A program made the translations under genes and the position numbers. A model generated the notes under the pieces. It was not told the DNA's origin. It saw only the letters and a program-made list of their open reading frames with translations, and searched no databases. Source: Domibacillus iocasae (lineage in GTDB: Bacteria; Bacillota; Bacilli; Bacillales; Domibacillaceae). From it: a DNA stretch of 64,000 nt. The DNA lies in NCBI RefSeq assembly GCF_001750285.1, contig NZ_MAMP01000022.1, forward strand, positions 496,001 through 560,000, written 5' to 3'. This document shows positions 8,764 through 17,604 of this stretch, piece after piece (the stretch's first letter is position 1; every line of letters begins with the position of its first letter).

Positions 8764-9185
8764 ACAAAGAAAATTTAAAAGAAACGCTTTCCCCGATGCA
8801 ATATAATGTGACTCAGCAAAACGGCACAGAGCCGCCATTTCACAATGAATATTGGAATGAAACAGCGGATGGCATTTACGTGGATCTTGTCTCCGGCAAA
8901 CCGCTTTTTTCATCAAAAGATAAATACGATGCGGGCTGCGGCTGGCCGAGCTTTACAAAGCCGATTGAAGATGCGGAAGTACTTGAAAAACGGGACACGT
9001 CACATGGCATGATCCGTACCGAGGTCCGCAGCAAAACAGCGGATTCGCATCTTGGCCACGTTTTCCCTGACGGACCGGTAGAAGCAGGCGGTCTGCGCTA
9101 CTGCATGAACTCCGCCGCGCTCCGCTTTATAAGGAAAGAAGACTTGGAGGCGGAAGGATACGGCGAATACAAAGACCTTTGCTAA
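8760..9185 (+). CDS. msrB: Peptide-methionine (R)-S-oxide reductase MsrB
   Basis: Repairs the R epimer of methionine sulfoxide. The active-site cysteine lies in [12 protein letters not shown] near the C-terminus; the GCGWPSF and [10 protein letters not shown] segments are hallmarks. The two CxxC zinc pairs seen in zinc-type MsrB are absent, so this is the non-zinc form. The stop codon lies inside the terminator hairpin. Confidence 0.97.
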   Translation: MNKENLKETLSPMQYNVTQQNGTEPPFHNEYWNETADGIYVDLVSGKPLFSSKDKYDAGCGWPSFTKPIEDAEVLEKRDTSHGMIRTEVRSKTADSHLGHVFPDGPVEAGGLRYCMNSAALRFIRKEDLEAEGYGEYKDLC

Positions 9186-9200
9186 AAGGTCTTTTTTTTT
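9171..9200 (+). terminator. Terminator overlapping the msrB stop
   Basis: AAAGACCTTT, the loop GCTA and AAAGGTCTTT are followed by T6; the left arm encodes the last msrB codons. Confidence 0.85.
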
Positions 9201-9214
9201 GAGGAGGAGACTTT

Positions 9215-9442
9215 ATGCACAAATCGTTTTATCATTATTTAATGAAATATAGAGAAGAACCGCCGCGTGACGAGTTGGCGGCGTTTGCAAACGCGGCATT
9301 CGGCGACCATTCTTTTCCGAAAACAGCCGATTCCTATGATGTGCTGAGCCGCTATTTGGAAATGGACGTCGATTATTTGCCGACGATGAGCGTGTTTGAT
9401 ACGGCATGGGAAAAATATGAGCAAGATGAATTAAACCGCTGA
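9215..9442 (+). CDS. yozE: YozE-family small protein
   Basis: A 75-residue cytosolic protein, MHKSFYHYLMKYREEPPRDE, with AAFANAAFGDHSFPK and a Tyr/Asp-rich C-terminus: the YozE SAM-like fold. A strong GGAGGAG site lies 9 bases upstream. In B. subtilis the homologue also lies in the yodL-ctpA neighbourhood. Its function is unknown. Confidence 0.9.
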   Translation: MHKSFYHYLMKYREEPPRDELAAFANAAFGDHSFPKTADSYDVLSRYLEMDVDYLPTMSVFDTAWEKYEQDELNR

Positions 9443-9466
9443 AACTTTTTTTCGTTTCTATGCGTA
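9440..9466 (+). promoter_or_regulatory. SigW-like (ECF) promoter of spo0M
   Basis: TGAAAC and CGTA are separated by 17 bp, 34 bp before the spo0M ATG. The SigW consensus is TGAAAC-N16/17-CGTA, and spo0M is a reported SigW target in B. subtilis. The -35 begins in the yozE stop region. Confidence 0.65.
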
Positions 9467-9499
9467 ATAGAGTTATTACCACGAATGGAGTGATGCGGA

Positions 9500-10261
9500 A
9501 TGGCGTTATTTAATAAAGCATTGGCAAGCATCGGAATCGGAAATGCAAAAGTGGACACAAAGCTTGAAAAAGCGAAATATACAGCAGGTGATGTGATACG
9601 CGGCATTGTCGAAGTCAAAGGCGGCAATGTAGCACAGGATGTCGATTCTATTTATGTCGCGGTCATGACAACGTATGAGCGTGAAACAGATGACCGGAAA
9701 GTAACTGACGAAGCGGTCGTTATAAAAGAAAAGCTGAATGAACCGTTTACGATCAATGCCGGGGAAACACGCGAATTTCCACTTGAAATGACACTTCCGC
9801 ATGAAACACCTGTGACAAAGGGGAAAACACGCGTCTGGGTCGCAACCGGGCTTGATATTAAGCAGGCCGTAGATCCGTCTGACAAAGACTTTATTGAGGT
9901 ACAGCCAACCGTTATGGCAGAAGAAGTGCTGGATGGCGTTCGTTCACTTGGATTCCGTCTCCGTGAAGTGGAATGCCAGCACGCCCGCCTGACCAGCTAT
10001 CCATTTGTGCAGGAGTTTGAATTCGTTCCGGTAACCGGAGCGTATGCAGGCAAGCTGGATGAACTTGAAGTCACATTCTTGCAGCAATCGAAAGACGAAG
10101 TAAATGTGCTCCTGCAAGTAGATAAGCGGGCACGGGGGCTTGGCGGCTTTTTATCGGAAGCGATGGGCACCGATGAAACGAATGTCCGTCTGCGTATTAA
10201 GCGCCAGGAGCTTTCGCAGGTGCGTTCAAAGCTCGACGAGACAATCCGCCGCTTTGCATGA
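9500..10261 (+). CDS. spo0M: Sporulation-control protein Spo0M
   Basis: An arrestin-like beta-sandwich protein of 253 residues that affects sporulation and cell-envelope stress in Bacillus. The N-terminal LFNKALASIGIGNAKVDTKL and the GDVIRGIVEVKGG strand are highly characteristic, followed by REFPLEMTLPHETPVT. GGAGTGATG precedes the ATG. A SigW-like promoter lies directly upstream, suggesting induction by envelope stress. Confidence 0.94.
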   Translation: MALFNKALASIGIGNAKVDTKLEKAKYTAGDVIRGIVEVKGGNVAQDVDSIYVAVMTTYERETDDRKVTDEAVVIKEKLNEPFTINAGETREFPLEMTLPHETPVTKGKTRVWVATGLDIKQAVDPSDKDFIEVQPTVMAEEVLDGVRSLGFRLREVECQHARLTSYPFVQEFEFVPVTGAYAGKLDELEVTFLQQSKDEVNVLLQVDKRARGLGGFLSEAMGTDETNVRLRIKRQELSQVRSKLDETIRRFA

Positions 10262-10342
10262 TAAAATAATGAGGCTGAATAACTCGAATGAAACGCGCAG
10301 TACGCGTCCGGGTGAGCAAATGTTTTTATGGAGGAATTTTGA

Positions 10343-11047
10343 ATGAGTGTACACATTGGTGCAAAACAAGGCGACATTGCCGAAACGGTCCTGCTTCCAG
10401 GCGATCCGCTTAGGGCGAAATACATTGCCGAAACATTTTTGGAAAATCCGGTCTGTTATAACGAAGTCCGGGGCATGTTAGGCTATACCGGAACATATAA
10501 AGGAAAGAAGGTTTCTGTTCAGGGAACCGGCATGGGTGTTCCGTCCATTTCAATTTACGCAAATGAATTGATGCAAAGCTACGGGGTGCAAAATTTGATC
10601 CGGGTTGGAACATGCGGCGCCATTCAAAAAGACGTCAAAGTGCGTGACGTTATTTTAGCGATGACATCTTCAACCGATTCAAGCATGAACCGCGTAACCT
10701 TCCCCGGCATCGATTACGCGCCGACAGCTAACTGGGAACTGTTAAAAGCGGCGTTTGATGCTGGAACAGAAAAAGGCTTGCACATGAAAGTCGGCAATGT
10801 ATTTACAGCCGATCAATTTTACAATGACAACGCGGACCACGCAAAATGGGCACAATACGGTATTTTGGCAATCGAAATGGAAACGACGGCTCTTTACACG
10901 CTGGCTGCCAAACACGGCCGTCGTGCGCTGTCTGTCCTGACGGTGAGCGACCATATCATTACCGGCGAAGAAACGACATCGGCAGAACGCCAGACAACGT
11001 TTAATGAAATGATCGAAGTGGCGCTTGAAGCGGCGGTTCAGTCGTAA
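10343..11047 (+). CDS. deoD: Purine-nucleoside phosphorylase DeoD type
   Basis: Phosphorolysis of purine (deoxy)nucleosides to base and (deoxy)ribose-1-phosphate. The phosphate-binding [19 protein letters not shown]-like [25 protein letters not shown] and the purine-site VSDHI (catalytic Asp) are present. The 234-residue length fits the hexameric class. The stop overlaps the next start by one base (TAATG), so the carboxypeptidase gene is translationally coupled. Confidence 0.96.
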   Translation: MSVHIGAKQGDIAETVLLPGDPLRAKYIAETFLENPVCYNEVRGMLGYTGTYKGKKVSVQGTGMGVPSISIYANELMQSYGVQNLIRVGTCGAIQKDVKVRDVILAMTSSTDSSMNRVTFPGIDYAPTANWELLKAAFDAGTEKGLHMKVGNVFTADQFYNDNADHAKWAQYGILAIEMETTALYTLAAKHGRRALSVLTVSDHIITGEETTSAERQTTFNEMIEVALEAAVQS

Positions 11048-11814
11048 TGAAAAAAACGGTTTTAACATTGGCGGCTGCAGTCCTGCTCTCCGGCTGTACT
11101 CCCGCTGAAGAAGAACCCGCAAAAGAAACGGAACAAACCGCGCCGGCGGCAGAAAAAGAAGCTGGTCCTGTCATTGACGCATCGTATTTCAATGAATTGA
11201 AAGAGGTGGACGGTGTGCAGGTTATCCAAAACCCGGAAAACCCGCTCGTGCTCGTGAATAAAGAATTCGCGCTGCCATCTGATTACACGCCGCCGGACCT
11301 TATCCGGCCGAATGTGCAATATTCATTCGGCGACCAGGACATTGAAAAAAGCTACATGAGGCGTGATGCCGCAGCAGCGCTTGAAACATTGTTTAAAGGT
11401 GCTGAAGAAGATGGCCAGTATTTGTTTGCCGTCTCAGGCTACCGTTCATATGACCGCCAGAAAGAAATTTTAGCGGCAGGAGCTGCCTCAAGCAGTGAAC
11501 AAGAAGCGTTAAAGTCGATTGCACCGCCTGGCATGAGTGAGCATCAGTCGGGCCTTGCGATGGACATTTCCTCGGAAAGCAACGGATTTGAATTAAACCA
11601 GTCCTTTGAAGAAACCGAAGAAGGCCAATGGCTGAAAGATCATGCCCACGAATACGGCTTTATTTTGCGCTACCCAAAAGGAAAAGAAGACATTACCCAG
11701 TACATTTATGAACCGTGGCATTTCCGCTATGTCGGGCGTGATGCGGCGACATTGATTTATGAAAATGACTGGACATTGGAAGACTATTTTAAAGAAATGA
11801 AGCCGGCAGAATAA
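11047..11814 (+). CDS. yodJ: M15-family D,D- or L,D-carboxypeptidase lipoprotein, YodJ-like
   Basis: Trims peptidoglycan stem peptides outside the membrane. The lipobox cysteine is at residue 17 ([17 protein letters not shown]), followed by a Glu/Ala/Pro linker. The VanY/LdcB fold shows the substrate Arg segment SGYRSYDRQ, zinc ligands in SEHQSGLAMDIS (H and D) and EPWHFRYVG (E, H). The 255-residue size is normal. Its stop overlaps a terminator. Confidence 0.92.
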   Translation: MKKTVLTLAAAVLLSGCTPAEEEPAKETEQTAPAAEKEAGPVIDASYFNELKEVDGVQVIQNPENPLVLVNKEFALPSDYTPPDLIRPNVQYSFGDQDIEKSYMRRDAAAALETLFKGAEEDGQYLFAVSGYRSYDRQKEILAAGAASSSEQEALKSIAPPGMSEHQSGLAMDISSESNGFELNQSFEETEEGQWLKDHAHEYGFILRYPKGKEDITQYIYEPWHFRYVGRDAATLIYENDWTLEDYFKEMKPAE

Positions 11815-11830
11815 ACTGCCGGTTTTTTTT
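11803..11830 (+). terminator. Terminator of deoD-yodJ
   Basis: CCGGCAG and CTGCCGG pair around the yodJ stop and are followed by T8. Confidence 0.88.
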
Positions 11831-11913
11831 CTACGGTTTTTATTTTCCAAAATACGCGAAAACTGCTAAAATGAGATGATCAGTGTACAGAGATGTAGAA
11901 AGCGGGGAACAGA

Positions 11914-13356
11914 ATGGAAGAAGAAAAGCCGGAACAGGGCCATTACGTCAAAATAAAACGGTTTCCGTTTATTATGATGATTTTTGCGCTCGTGTTTATT
12001 ACGGCGGCGGTGACCACAATTACGCTCGCTTTCGGTGACGAGAAAGCAGTCGATGTCGGTTCACCGGCCCGGTCAGAATTCAATAAATTGTATGAAGCAT
12101 ATGACAAAATAAAAAGCACGTATTATGAAGAGGTGGATCAGGAAACGCTCGTCAACGGTGCCATCAACGGCATGATTGATTCACTTAAAGATCCATATTC
12201 AGATTATATGAATGAAGAAGAAGCATCCCAGTTTCATGAAGACGTCTCAAGCTCGTTCCAGGGCATTGGAGCGGAAATTCAAGAGCAGGACGGCTTTATT
12301 ATGATTGTGTCTCCGATTAAAGGATCACCGGCCGAAAAAGCGGGCTTAAAGCCGAATGACATGATTTTGTCCGTTGACGGAAAAAGCATTCAAGGCATGA
12401 GCGCGTCAGAAGCCGTGCTTTTAATTCGCGGGGAAAAAGGAACAAAAGTGACACTGGAAGTACAAAAAGCGGGAACAGAAAAGCCACAGGACATTACGAT
12501 CGTTCGTGACGAGATCCCGATTGAAACCGTTTATGCAGAAATGGGTAAAGGCGGCATTGCCCACATTCAAATTACGAGCTTTTCAGACCACACAGCAGAA
12601 GAGTTGAAAACAGCTCTTGTGAATATGGAAAAAGAAGGAATGAAAGGCATCGTATTAGATCTTCGCCAAAATCCGGGCGGCCTGCTTGATCAGGCGATTG
12701 AAATGGCCAACTTGTTTGTACCGGAAGGCAAAAACATTCTGCAAGTAGAATCCGGCGGTGAAAAGCAGGCGTATAAAGCAGAAGGCGGCGAAAAAATCGA
12801 ATTGCCGGCCGCTGTGTTAATTGACAGCGGCAGTGCGAGCGCATCGGAAATTTTGGCCGCGGCGTTAAGTGAATCAGCGGGTATTCCACTGATTGGTGAA
12901 AAATCATTTGGTAAAGGAACGGTTCAGTCTGCAGAAGATTTCAGCGATGAGTCCAACCTGAAGCTGACAACAGCAAAATGGCTGACGCCAAACGGCACGT
13001 GGATTCACGAAAAAGGCATTACGCCGGACACAGCTGTCGCACTTCCGGATTACGCTAGCTTAACGTATATTAATCCGGAATCCGAGCTGAAGCTTGAAAT
13101 GTTGTCAGATGAAGTGAAAACGGCCGAACAAATGCTGACGGCACTTGGCTACAAACCAGGCAAAGCAGACGGCTATTTTGATGAATCAACGGAAAGTGCA
13201 GTTGAAGAATTCCAGGAAGCGGCCGACATCGAAGCGACCGGCATTTTAACGGGCGCATCAACGACGAAGCTGATGGAAAATCTGCGCTTGAAACTTGAAG
13301 AAAACGATACGCAGCTGAAACGGGCGGTCGAATCCGTGCAAGCGAAAATCAAATAA
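11914..13356 (+). CDS. ctpA: S41-family C-terminal processing peptidase
   Basis: A membrane-anchored serine protease of the CtpA/CtpB type, 480 residues. It has a short cytoplasmic N-terminus, one transmembrane helix (FPFIMMIFALVFITAAVTTI), a PDZ domain (EIQEQDGFIMIVSPIKGSPAEKAG), the S41 core with catalytic Ser in DSGSASASEI and Lys in GEKSFGKGTVQ, and a C-terminal peptidoglycan-binding domain (ALGYKPGKADGYFDEST). Position after yodJ matches ctpA in B. subtilis. A SpoIVFA-cleaving CtpB role cannot be excluded from domains alone. Confidence 0.93.
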   Translation: MEEEKPEQGHYVKIKRFPFIMMIFALVFITAAVTTITLAFGDEKAVDVGSPARSEFNKLYEAYDKIKSTYYEEVDQETLVNGAINGMIDSLKDPYSDYMNEEEASQFHEDVSSSFQGIGAEIQEQDGFIMIVSPIKGSPAEKAGLKPNDMILSVDGKSIQGMSASEAVLLIRGEKGTKVTLEVQKAGTEKPQDITIVRDEIPIETVYAEMGKGGIAHIQITSFSDHTAEELKTALVNMEKEGMKGIVLDLRQNPGGLLDQAIEMANLFVPEGKNILQVESGGEKQAYKAEGGEKIELPAAVLIDSGSASASEILAAALSESAGIPLIGEKSFGKGTVQSAEDFSDESNLKLTTAKWLTPNGTWIHEKGITPDTAVALPDYASLTYINPESELKLEMLSDEVKTAEQMLTALGYKPGKADGYFDESTESAVEEFQEAADIEATGILTGASTTKLMENLRLKLEENDTQLKRAVESVQAKIK

Positions 13357-13360
13357 GGTC

Positions 13361-13397
13361 AAAAAGGATGTCTTCCGGGAGCGGGGGCATCCTTTTT
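13361..13397 (+). terminator. Terminator after ctpA
   Basis: AAAAAGGATG and CATCCTTTTT form a perfect 10-bp stem around a G-rich loop. Confidence 0.85.
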
Positions 13398-13440
13398 CTT
13401 TTGCAAGCGAACAGTATAAATAAAAAATAAGCGCGATGTC

Positions 13441-13469
13441 TAGACAGAAAGTGTCTTTCCGCATACAAT
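13441..13469 (+). promoter_or_regulatory. SigA-type promoter
   Basis: TAGACA and TACAAT with 17-bp spacing. Transcription would start near 13476, so the GTG at 13477 cannot be a start codon and the TTG at 13498 is preferred for the downstream gene. Confidence 0.55.
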
Positions 13470-13497
13470 AAATGCTGTGAGTAAAGGAAGGGGGGTC

Positions 13498-14130
13498 TTG
13501 GGAGGCTGGCAGGCGCTTTATCGAGCGCTTTGGAAAGGGAGCACGTTTTCAGATGCTGATGAAGCAGTGGGAAATGAGCTGTTAGATAAGTTGAATCATC
13601 CACGGCTCCGTAAAACACCGGAGACCAAGTTTTTTGAAGCGGTGCGCCGTGTAAACGATTCGTCATTATCCGACTCGGAGAAAATGACCCTTATCCATGC
13701 ATATATCCAAGGCCTTGAAAAAGTAAAACAAAAGACTGATTTTATAACCTGTGCGTATAAAATAAAAGCATTGAAACTGAGGGGGGAATATGAAATGACA
13801 GGATTCATCATCACAGCGGCGGTTTTAACGGCTGCTTTGTTGATTGGTTATAAACGGTATTGGCCGGTCAATGTGAAGCGCATTTTGCCGGATGAGGTGG
13901 CCGGTCATCCCGTTATTGATGTACGGGACTGGCAGGAAGCCAATCGTCTGCCTCTTGCAGGCGCGGAGCATATTCCGTGCGGCTATATTCCGCGTAACGC
14001 GGATAAATTCGGCGGTCAGGAAGTTTACATTGCGGCCGCATCAGCGGTGGAACGGAACTTTTCCGTTCGATTGCTGAAAAAATACAACATTCATGTAAAA
14101 GGGTTTATTTGCATGAATGAATCAGTGTAA
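13498..14130 (+). CDS. Membrane-anchored rhodanese-like protein with extra N-terminal region
   Basis: One continuous frame of about 210 residues made of two unlike parts. The first ~97 residues are soluble and unrecognised. From residue ~100, MTGFIITAAVLTAALLIGYK is a transmembrane helix followed by a rhodanese-like domain (HPVIDVRDWQEANRLPLAGAEHIP). The catalytic-loop cysteine of rhodaneses is replaced: IAAASAVERNFS occupies the site, so sulfur transfer is unlikely. A strong internal site (GAGGGGGG) lies before the ATG at 13795, so the rhodanese part could be made alone as a 111-residue protein. Either two genes have fused or two products come from one frame; I cannot decide. Confidence 0.6.
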   Translation: MGGWQALYRALWKGSTFSDADEAVGNELLDKLNHPRLRKTPETKFFEAVRRVNDSSLSDSEKMTLIHAYIQGLEKVKQKTDFITCAYKIKALKLRGEYEMTGFIITAAVLTAALLIGYKRYWPVNVKRILPDEVAGHPVIDVRDWQEANRLPLAGAEHIPCGYIPRNADKFGGQEVYIAAASAVERNFSVRLLKKYNIHVKGFICMNESV

Positions 14131-14131
14131 G

Positions 14132-14155
14132 CCGGTGCTAAAGCATCGGTTTTTT
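14132..14155 (+). terminator. Terminator after the rhodanese-like gene
   Basis: CCGGTGC pairs with GCATCGG (one G-T), followed by T6. Confidence 0.8.
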
Positions 14156-14213
14156 AAATTTGTCAGCAGAATATCCCTTCGTTTACGATAATAGAGAAGA
14201 ATGAGGGTATTGT

Positions 14214-14519
14214 TTGCCCGGCATGAAGGAACGGGGTTGTGGGCGGATTATTTTGGTTTTAACCGGATGGAAACGGCGCCGGGATGGGATGGACTGCTCT
14301 GCATTTGTGGCGGCAAAAACAGGGCTTGCTTCATTAATGAAGACGATTGCGCTTGAAGAAACATCTTATGGCATTACGGCCACAGGTGGCATTGCAGGCT
14401 TGCGGAAAGAACAGGATGTTTCCGCGGCCAGTGAATATGCGCTGATCCTCATGTACCTGTCGGCCGTCCAGAAACCGGCGGGCAGGGAAAATATTTTCGC
14501 ACTTGAAAATCAGCTTTGA
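14214..14519 (+). pseudogene. Short-chain dehydrogenase/reductase fragment
   Basis: About 100 codons resemble the C-terminal half of an SDR enzyme: MKERGCGRIILV matches the beta-5 strand segment, SAFVAAKTGLASLMKTIALEE matches the helix carrying the active site YxxxK, and the tail resembles the cofactor-lid region. The Rossmann half with the GxxxGxG motif is absent, the catalytic Tyr is Phe (FVAAK), and the part after TATGG is shortened. It touches the start region of the potassium channel gene. I regard it as a decayed remnant. Confidence 0.6.
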
Positions 14520-14575
14520 TTTTTAAGGAGTACAAAGTAAAATGGGTCCATTCTGGACGAAAGAAGGAACAGTTG

Positions 14576-15889
14576 ATGAAAAAGAAACATCTTGAACCAG
14601 GGGCTATTCTGCTTCTTATCTACTTAAGTGTCATTTTAATAGGTACTCTGCTTCTAAAGCTGCCTGTTTCTGAAAACAGACCGCTTTCCTGGACGGATGC
14701 CCTGTTTACAGCGACATCCGCCTTTACGGTAACCGGTCTTGCGGTGGTTGATACGGGATCAGAATTTACGATTTTGGGGGAGATGGTGATTCTGCTTCTT
14801 ATTCAACTGGGTGGTCTCGGTATTATGTCCTTTTCCGTCATTGTATTTGTGCTGCTCGGCAAGCGCATTGGCATTAAGCAGCGCCTGATCGTTCAGCAGG
14901 CGCTCGGTCAGCTGCATTTTGGCGGTGTTGTGAAACTCGTGCGCAACCTGCTGCTGTTTTCCATTGCGATCGAATTGATTGTCGCCTGTTTTTTAGCAAT
15001 CGACTGGGTGCCACAGTATGGTTTTGTAAACGGTATGTACTACAGCATTTTTCATTCTGTCTCCGCGTTTAACAATGCGGGCTTCGGGCTTTGGCCAGAC
15101 AACATGGTGCAGCACGCGGACAGCTTAATCGTTACAATCGGCATCACCTCTCTTATTATTTTGGGCGGTCTCGGTTTTACAGTGCTTGTTGACTTATATG
15201 AACATCGCTCTTTCCGGAAATGGTCGCTTCACACGAAAATTATGATAACGGCGACAGCTGGACTGAATGTGTTTGCGTTTATCATGTTTTATTTACTGGA
15301 GCATACAAACAATAACACAATTGGCGGCATGCCGCTGTTCGACCAGCTGCAGGCCTCCTGGTTTCAAGCTGTGACAACCCGGACCGCCGGCTTTAATTCG
15401 ATTGATATGGGCGCCATTAACAGCCAAACGGCGTTTTTTATGATGATGCTTATGTTTATCGGCGCCGGCAGCGGGTCTGCTGCCGGTGGCATTAAGCTGA
15501 CGACGTTTATCGTGATGGCGGCCGCAATGATTACATACATTCAAGGGAAAAAAGATATTCATATGTTCCGGCGGACGATTAAGCCAGAATACGTTATACG
15601 TGTATTGTCCATTACGATGATCGCTTTTTTTACGGTCATGACAGGGACATTTTTAATTAACGTCGTTGAGGATTTGCCGTTTTTACCGCTCATGTTCGAA
15701 GCGATGTCGGCATTTGCGACGGTCGGGCTATCGATGAACTTGACGCCCATCCTGTCTGACCTCGGCAAAGGTATTTTAATTGTACTGATGATTATGGGGA
15801 AAGTCGGGCCGCTGACTCTCGCGTATATATTTGCCAAAAAACACGATACTCATTTTAAATATCCGTCTGAGGACGTGTTAACAGGGTAA
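14576..15889 (+). CDS. ktrD: Ktr/Trk-type potassium uptake membrane subunit
   Basis: K+ translocating subunit of a Ktr system (437 residues, about ten hydrophobic segments). The four pore-loop selectivity segments are visible: TSAFTVTGLAV, SAFNNAGFGL, TRTAGFNSIDM and SAFATVGLSM, each with the filter glycine. The gating-loop region GAGSGSAAGGIKL lies in M2C. The ATG at 14576 follows AAGAAGGAAC and gives the family-typical N-terminus. No KtrA/C-type RCK subunit lies next to it, as is usual for ktrD; ktrB cannot be excluded. Confidence 0.88.
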   Translation: MKKKHLEPGAILLLIYLSVILIGTLLLKLPVSENRPLSWTDALFTATSAFTVTGLAVVDTGSEFTILGEMVILLLIQLGGLGIMSFSVIVFVLLGKRIGIKQRLIVQQALGQLHFGGVVKLVRNLLLFSIAIELIVACFLAIDWVPQYGFVNGMYYSIFHSVSAFNNAGFGLWPDNMVQHADSLIVTIGITSLIILGGLGFTVLVDLYEHRSFRKWSLHTKIMITATAGLNVFAFIMFYLLEHTNNNTIGGMPLFDQLQASWFQAVTTRTAGFNSIDMGAINSQTAFFMMMLMFIGAGSGSAAGGIKLTTFIVMAAAMITYIQGKKDIHMFRRTIKPEYVIRVLSITMIAFFTVMTGTFLINVVEDLPFLPLMFEAMSAFATVGLSMNLTPILSDLGKGILIVLMIMGKVGPLTLAYIFAKKHDTHFKYPSEDVLTG

Positions 15890-15916
15890 CCTCTCTTTTA
15901 CAGAGAGGTTTTTTTG
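15890..15916 (+). terminator. Terminator after the potassium channel gene
   Basis: CCTCTC and GAGAGG followed by T7, starting at the base after the stop. Confidence 0.8.
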
Positions 15917-15959
15917 TGCTGGTGAGTGGACACAGATTCAGCATCACCAGACCAAAAAT

Positions 15960-16003
15960 AAAGAAACACACATCACGCCTCCAAGCGTGATGTGTGTTTC
16001 TTT
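15960..16003 (-). terminator. Long perfect hairpin at the MATE gene 3' end
   Basis: Two 19-base arms, AAAGAAACACACATCACGC and its exact complement, enclose a 6-base loop and overlap the last MATE codons. On the minus strand a T-rich tail follows. Confidence 0.75.
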
Positions 16004-17331
16004 TGAACCATGCGGAGCCGTACAGAAAGTGTAATGGCGCCGCACGTAAGGCCCGTGATAAGACCGATCCAGTAGCCGTACGGTCCCCAGTCGGTCCAAC
16101 GGGCAAGTGCCCAGCCGAGCGGGAGGCCGATCACCCAATAGCTGATCATCGTCATCATAAAGGTGACGTTGACATCTTTATAACCGCGGAGTGCCCCTTG
16201 AACCGGCGCCTGCACCGCATCGGACAGTTGGAAAATGGCGGCGAACACTAAGAAGCCGGCTGTCAGCTCCAGCACTTCCGAATCGGTTGAATACAAGTGT
16301 GCAAATGTATCGCGGAACGTAAAGATGACAACGGTGCCGACGACCGCAACGCCAATCGCCATGAAAATGCCGATGAGACTGTAGCGGCGGGCGTCATGAA
16401 ACCGGCCAGCTCCGACTTCAAAACCGATCACAATCGTGAGCGCCATCGACACACTCATTGGAATCATGTACGTCAGTGAAGAGAAATTTAACGCTGCCTG
16501 ATGAGCGGCAATGACATTCGTGCTGTATTCACTCATGAGCAGTGTCACAGCAGAAAAAATGCTTGTTTCGAAAAAGATCGACAAGCCAATCGGAAGACCG
16601 AGCACCAAGATTTCTTTCCATTTTGAAAATGTGGCGCGTGGCAGCCTATAAAACAGCCGGTATGTTGAAAACGGCTCGTGACGCCAAACAATCCAAGCGG
16701 CTAAAATGAAAATAAGCCAATACGTAACCGCCGACGCATAGCCGGAGCCGACCCCACCGAGTTCCGGGAAGCCGAATTTTCCGTAAATGAGCACGTAGTT
16801 AAACGCGACATTCAGGGGCAGCGCCATCAATGTAATCATCATCGATGTGCGGGTCTTGCCAAGCGCGTCAATAAATCCGCGCAGCACGGCTGTTAAAAAA
16901 AGCGGCACGATGCCGAACGACAGGGCGATCACATACTCAAACGCAATCCTCCGAACATTTTCATCCAAATTCATCAATCCAAGCACCGGCTCAAGCAGCA
17001 AAAAACCGAGCGCGTACGTTGCAGCAGAAATGACGAGTGCCACATACACCCCCTGCATGACGGAAAAGGAAACCTTTTCCCGCCGGCCTCCGCCAATTAA
17101 ATGCCCGACGATTGGCGTAATTGACAGCAAAATCCCGCTAAGGCCGGTATATACAGGCATCCAAAGCGAAGAGCCGACTGCCACGCCGGCCAAATCATCC
17201 GCGCTATAGCGGCCTGACATGATTGTATCGAAAAATGTCATTGAAAACATGGCGATCTGCGTCACCATGATCGGGATTAAAATGTATAAAAATTGGCGTA
17301 CCTTCGCACGCATAGTAGCCGTTTCAATCAA
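15973..17331 (-). CDS. MATE family multidrug efflux transporter
   Basis: A 452-residue exporter with twelve predicted hydrophobic segments in two homologous halves, typical of the NorM-type MATE family that couples drug export to Na+ or H+. PIMVTQIAMFSMTFFDTIMSG is the family N-terminal helix, and QAPVQGALRGYKDV is the second-half signature. The TTG at 17331 is chosen because AAGGAG lies 9 bases upstream. It is convergent with the potassium channel gene. Confidence 0.92.
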   Translation of the reverse strand: MIETATMRAKVRQFLYILIPIMVTQIAMFSMTFFDTIMSGRYSADDLAGVAVGSSLWMPVYTGLSGILLSITPIVGHLIGGGRREKVSFSVMQGVYVALVISAATYALGFLLLEPVLGLMNLDENVRRIAFEYVIALSFGIVPLFLTAVLRGFIDALGKTRTSMMITLMALPLNVAFNYVLIYGKFGFPELGGVGSGYASAVTYWLIFILAAWIVWRHEPFSTYRLFYRLPRATFSKWKEILVLGLPIGLSIFFETSIFSAVTLLMSEYSTNVIAAHQAALNFSSLTYMIPMSVSMALTIVIGFEVGAGRFHDARRYSLIGIFMAIGVAVVGTVVIFTFRDTFAHLYSTDSEVLELTAGFLVFAAIFQLSDAVQAPVQGALRGYKDVNVTFMMTMISYWVIGLPLGWALARWTDWGPYGYWIGLITGLTCGAITLSVRLRMVQKKHTSRLEA

Positions 17332-17457
17332 CTTGATCAACTCCTTCACCGGAAAATAGTATAGCACAAAAATGGTCTGGAAGATCGAGATAAAAGGTAT
17401 ATTGACAAGTAATAAATTTAGATTGCCTGTACTTTTTTTATGAAAGATATCATATAT

Positions 17458-17604
17458 ACGAATAATCTATCCCCCACTTGAATAGGTATATAGAAGTGTG
17501 GTGATATGGACGAATAATCTATCCCCACTCGAATAAGGTAGAAAAGTAGTGATAGGGAAGAATGTCCTGCCCCAATAGAATAAGAGAGGAAAGATAAGAT
17601 GATA
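17458..17604 (+). repeat. Three imperfect ~50-bp tandem repeats upstream of pelD
   Basis: Units at 17458-17506, 17510-17554 and 17557-17604 share the order gAATaaTCtatCCCC - aATAGGta or aATAAGGta - gtGATA. Units 1 and 2 begin with the same ACGAATAATCTATCCCC; unit 3 is more diverged and runs into the pelD ribosome site and start. Unit spacing is 52 and about 49 bp, close to five helical turns, so equivalent bases face the same side of the DNA. They could be operator sites or leader-RNA elements. Confidence 0.7.

Noticed and set aside
17458-17604. CRISPR-like array
   Set aside because: Only three imperfect direct units without unique spacers and with no cas genes.
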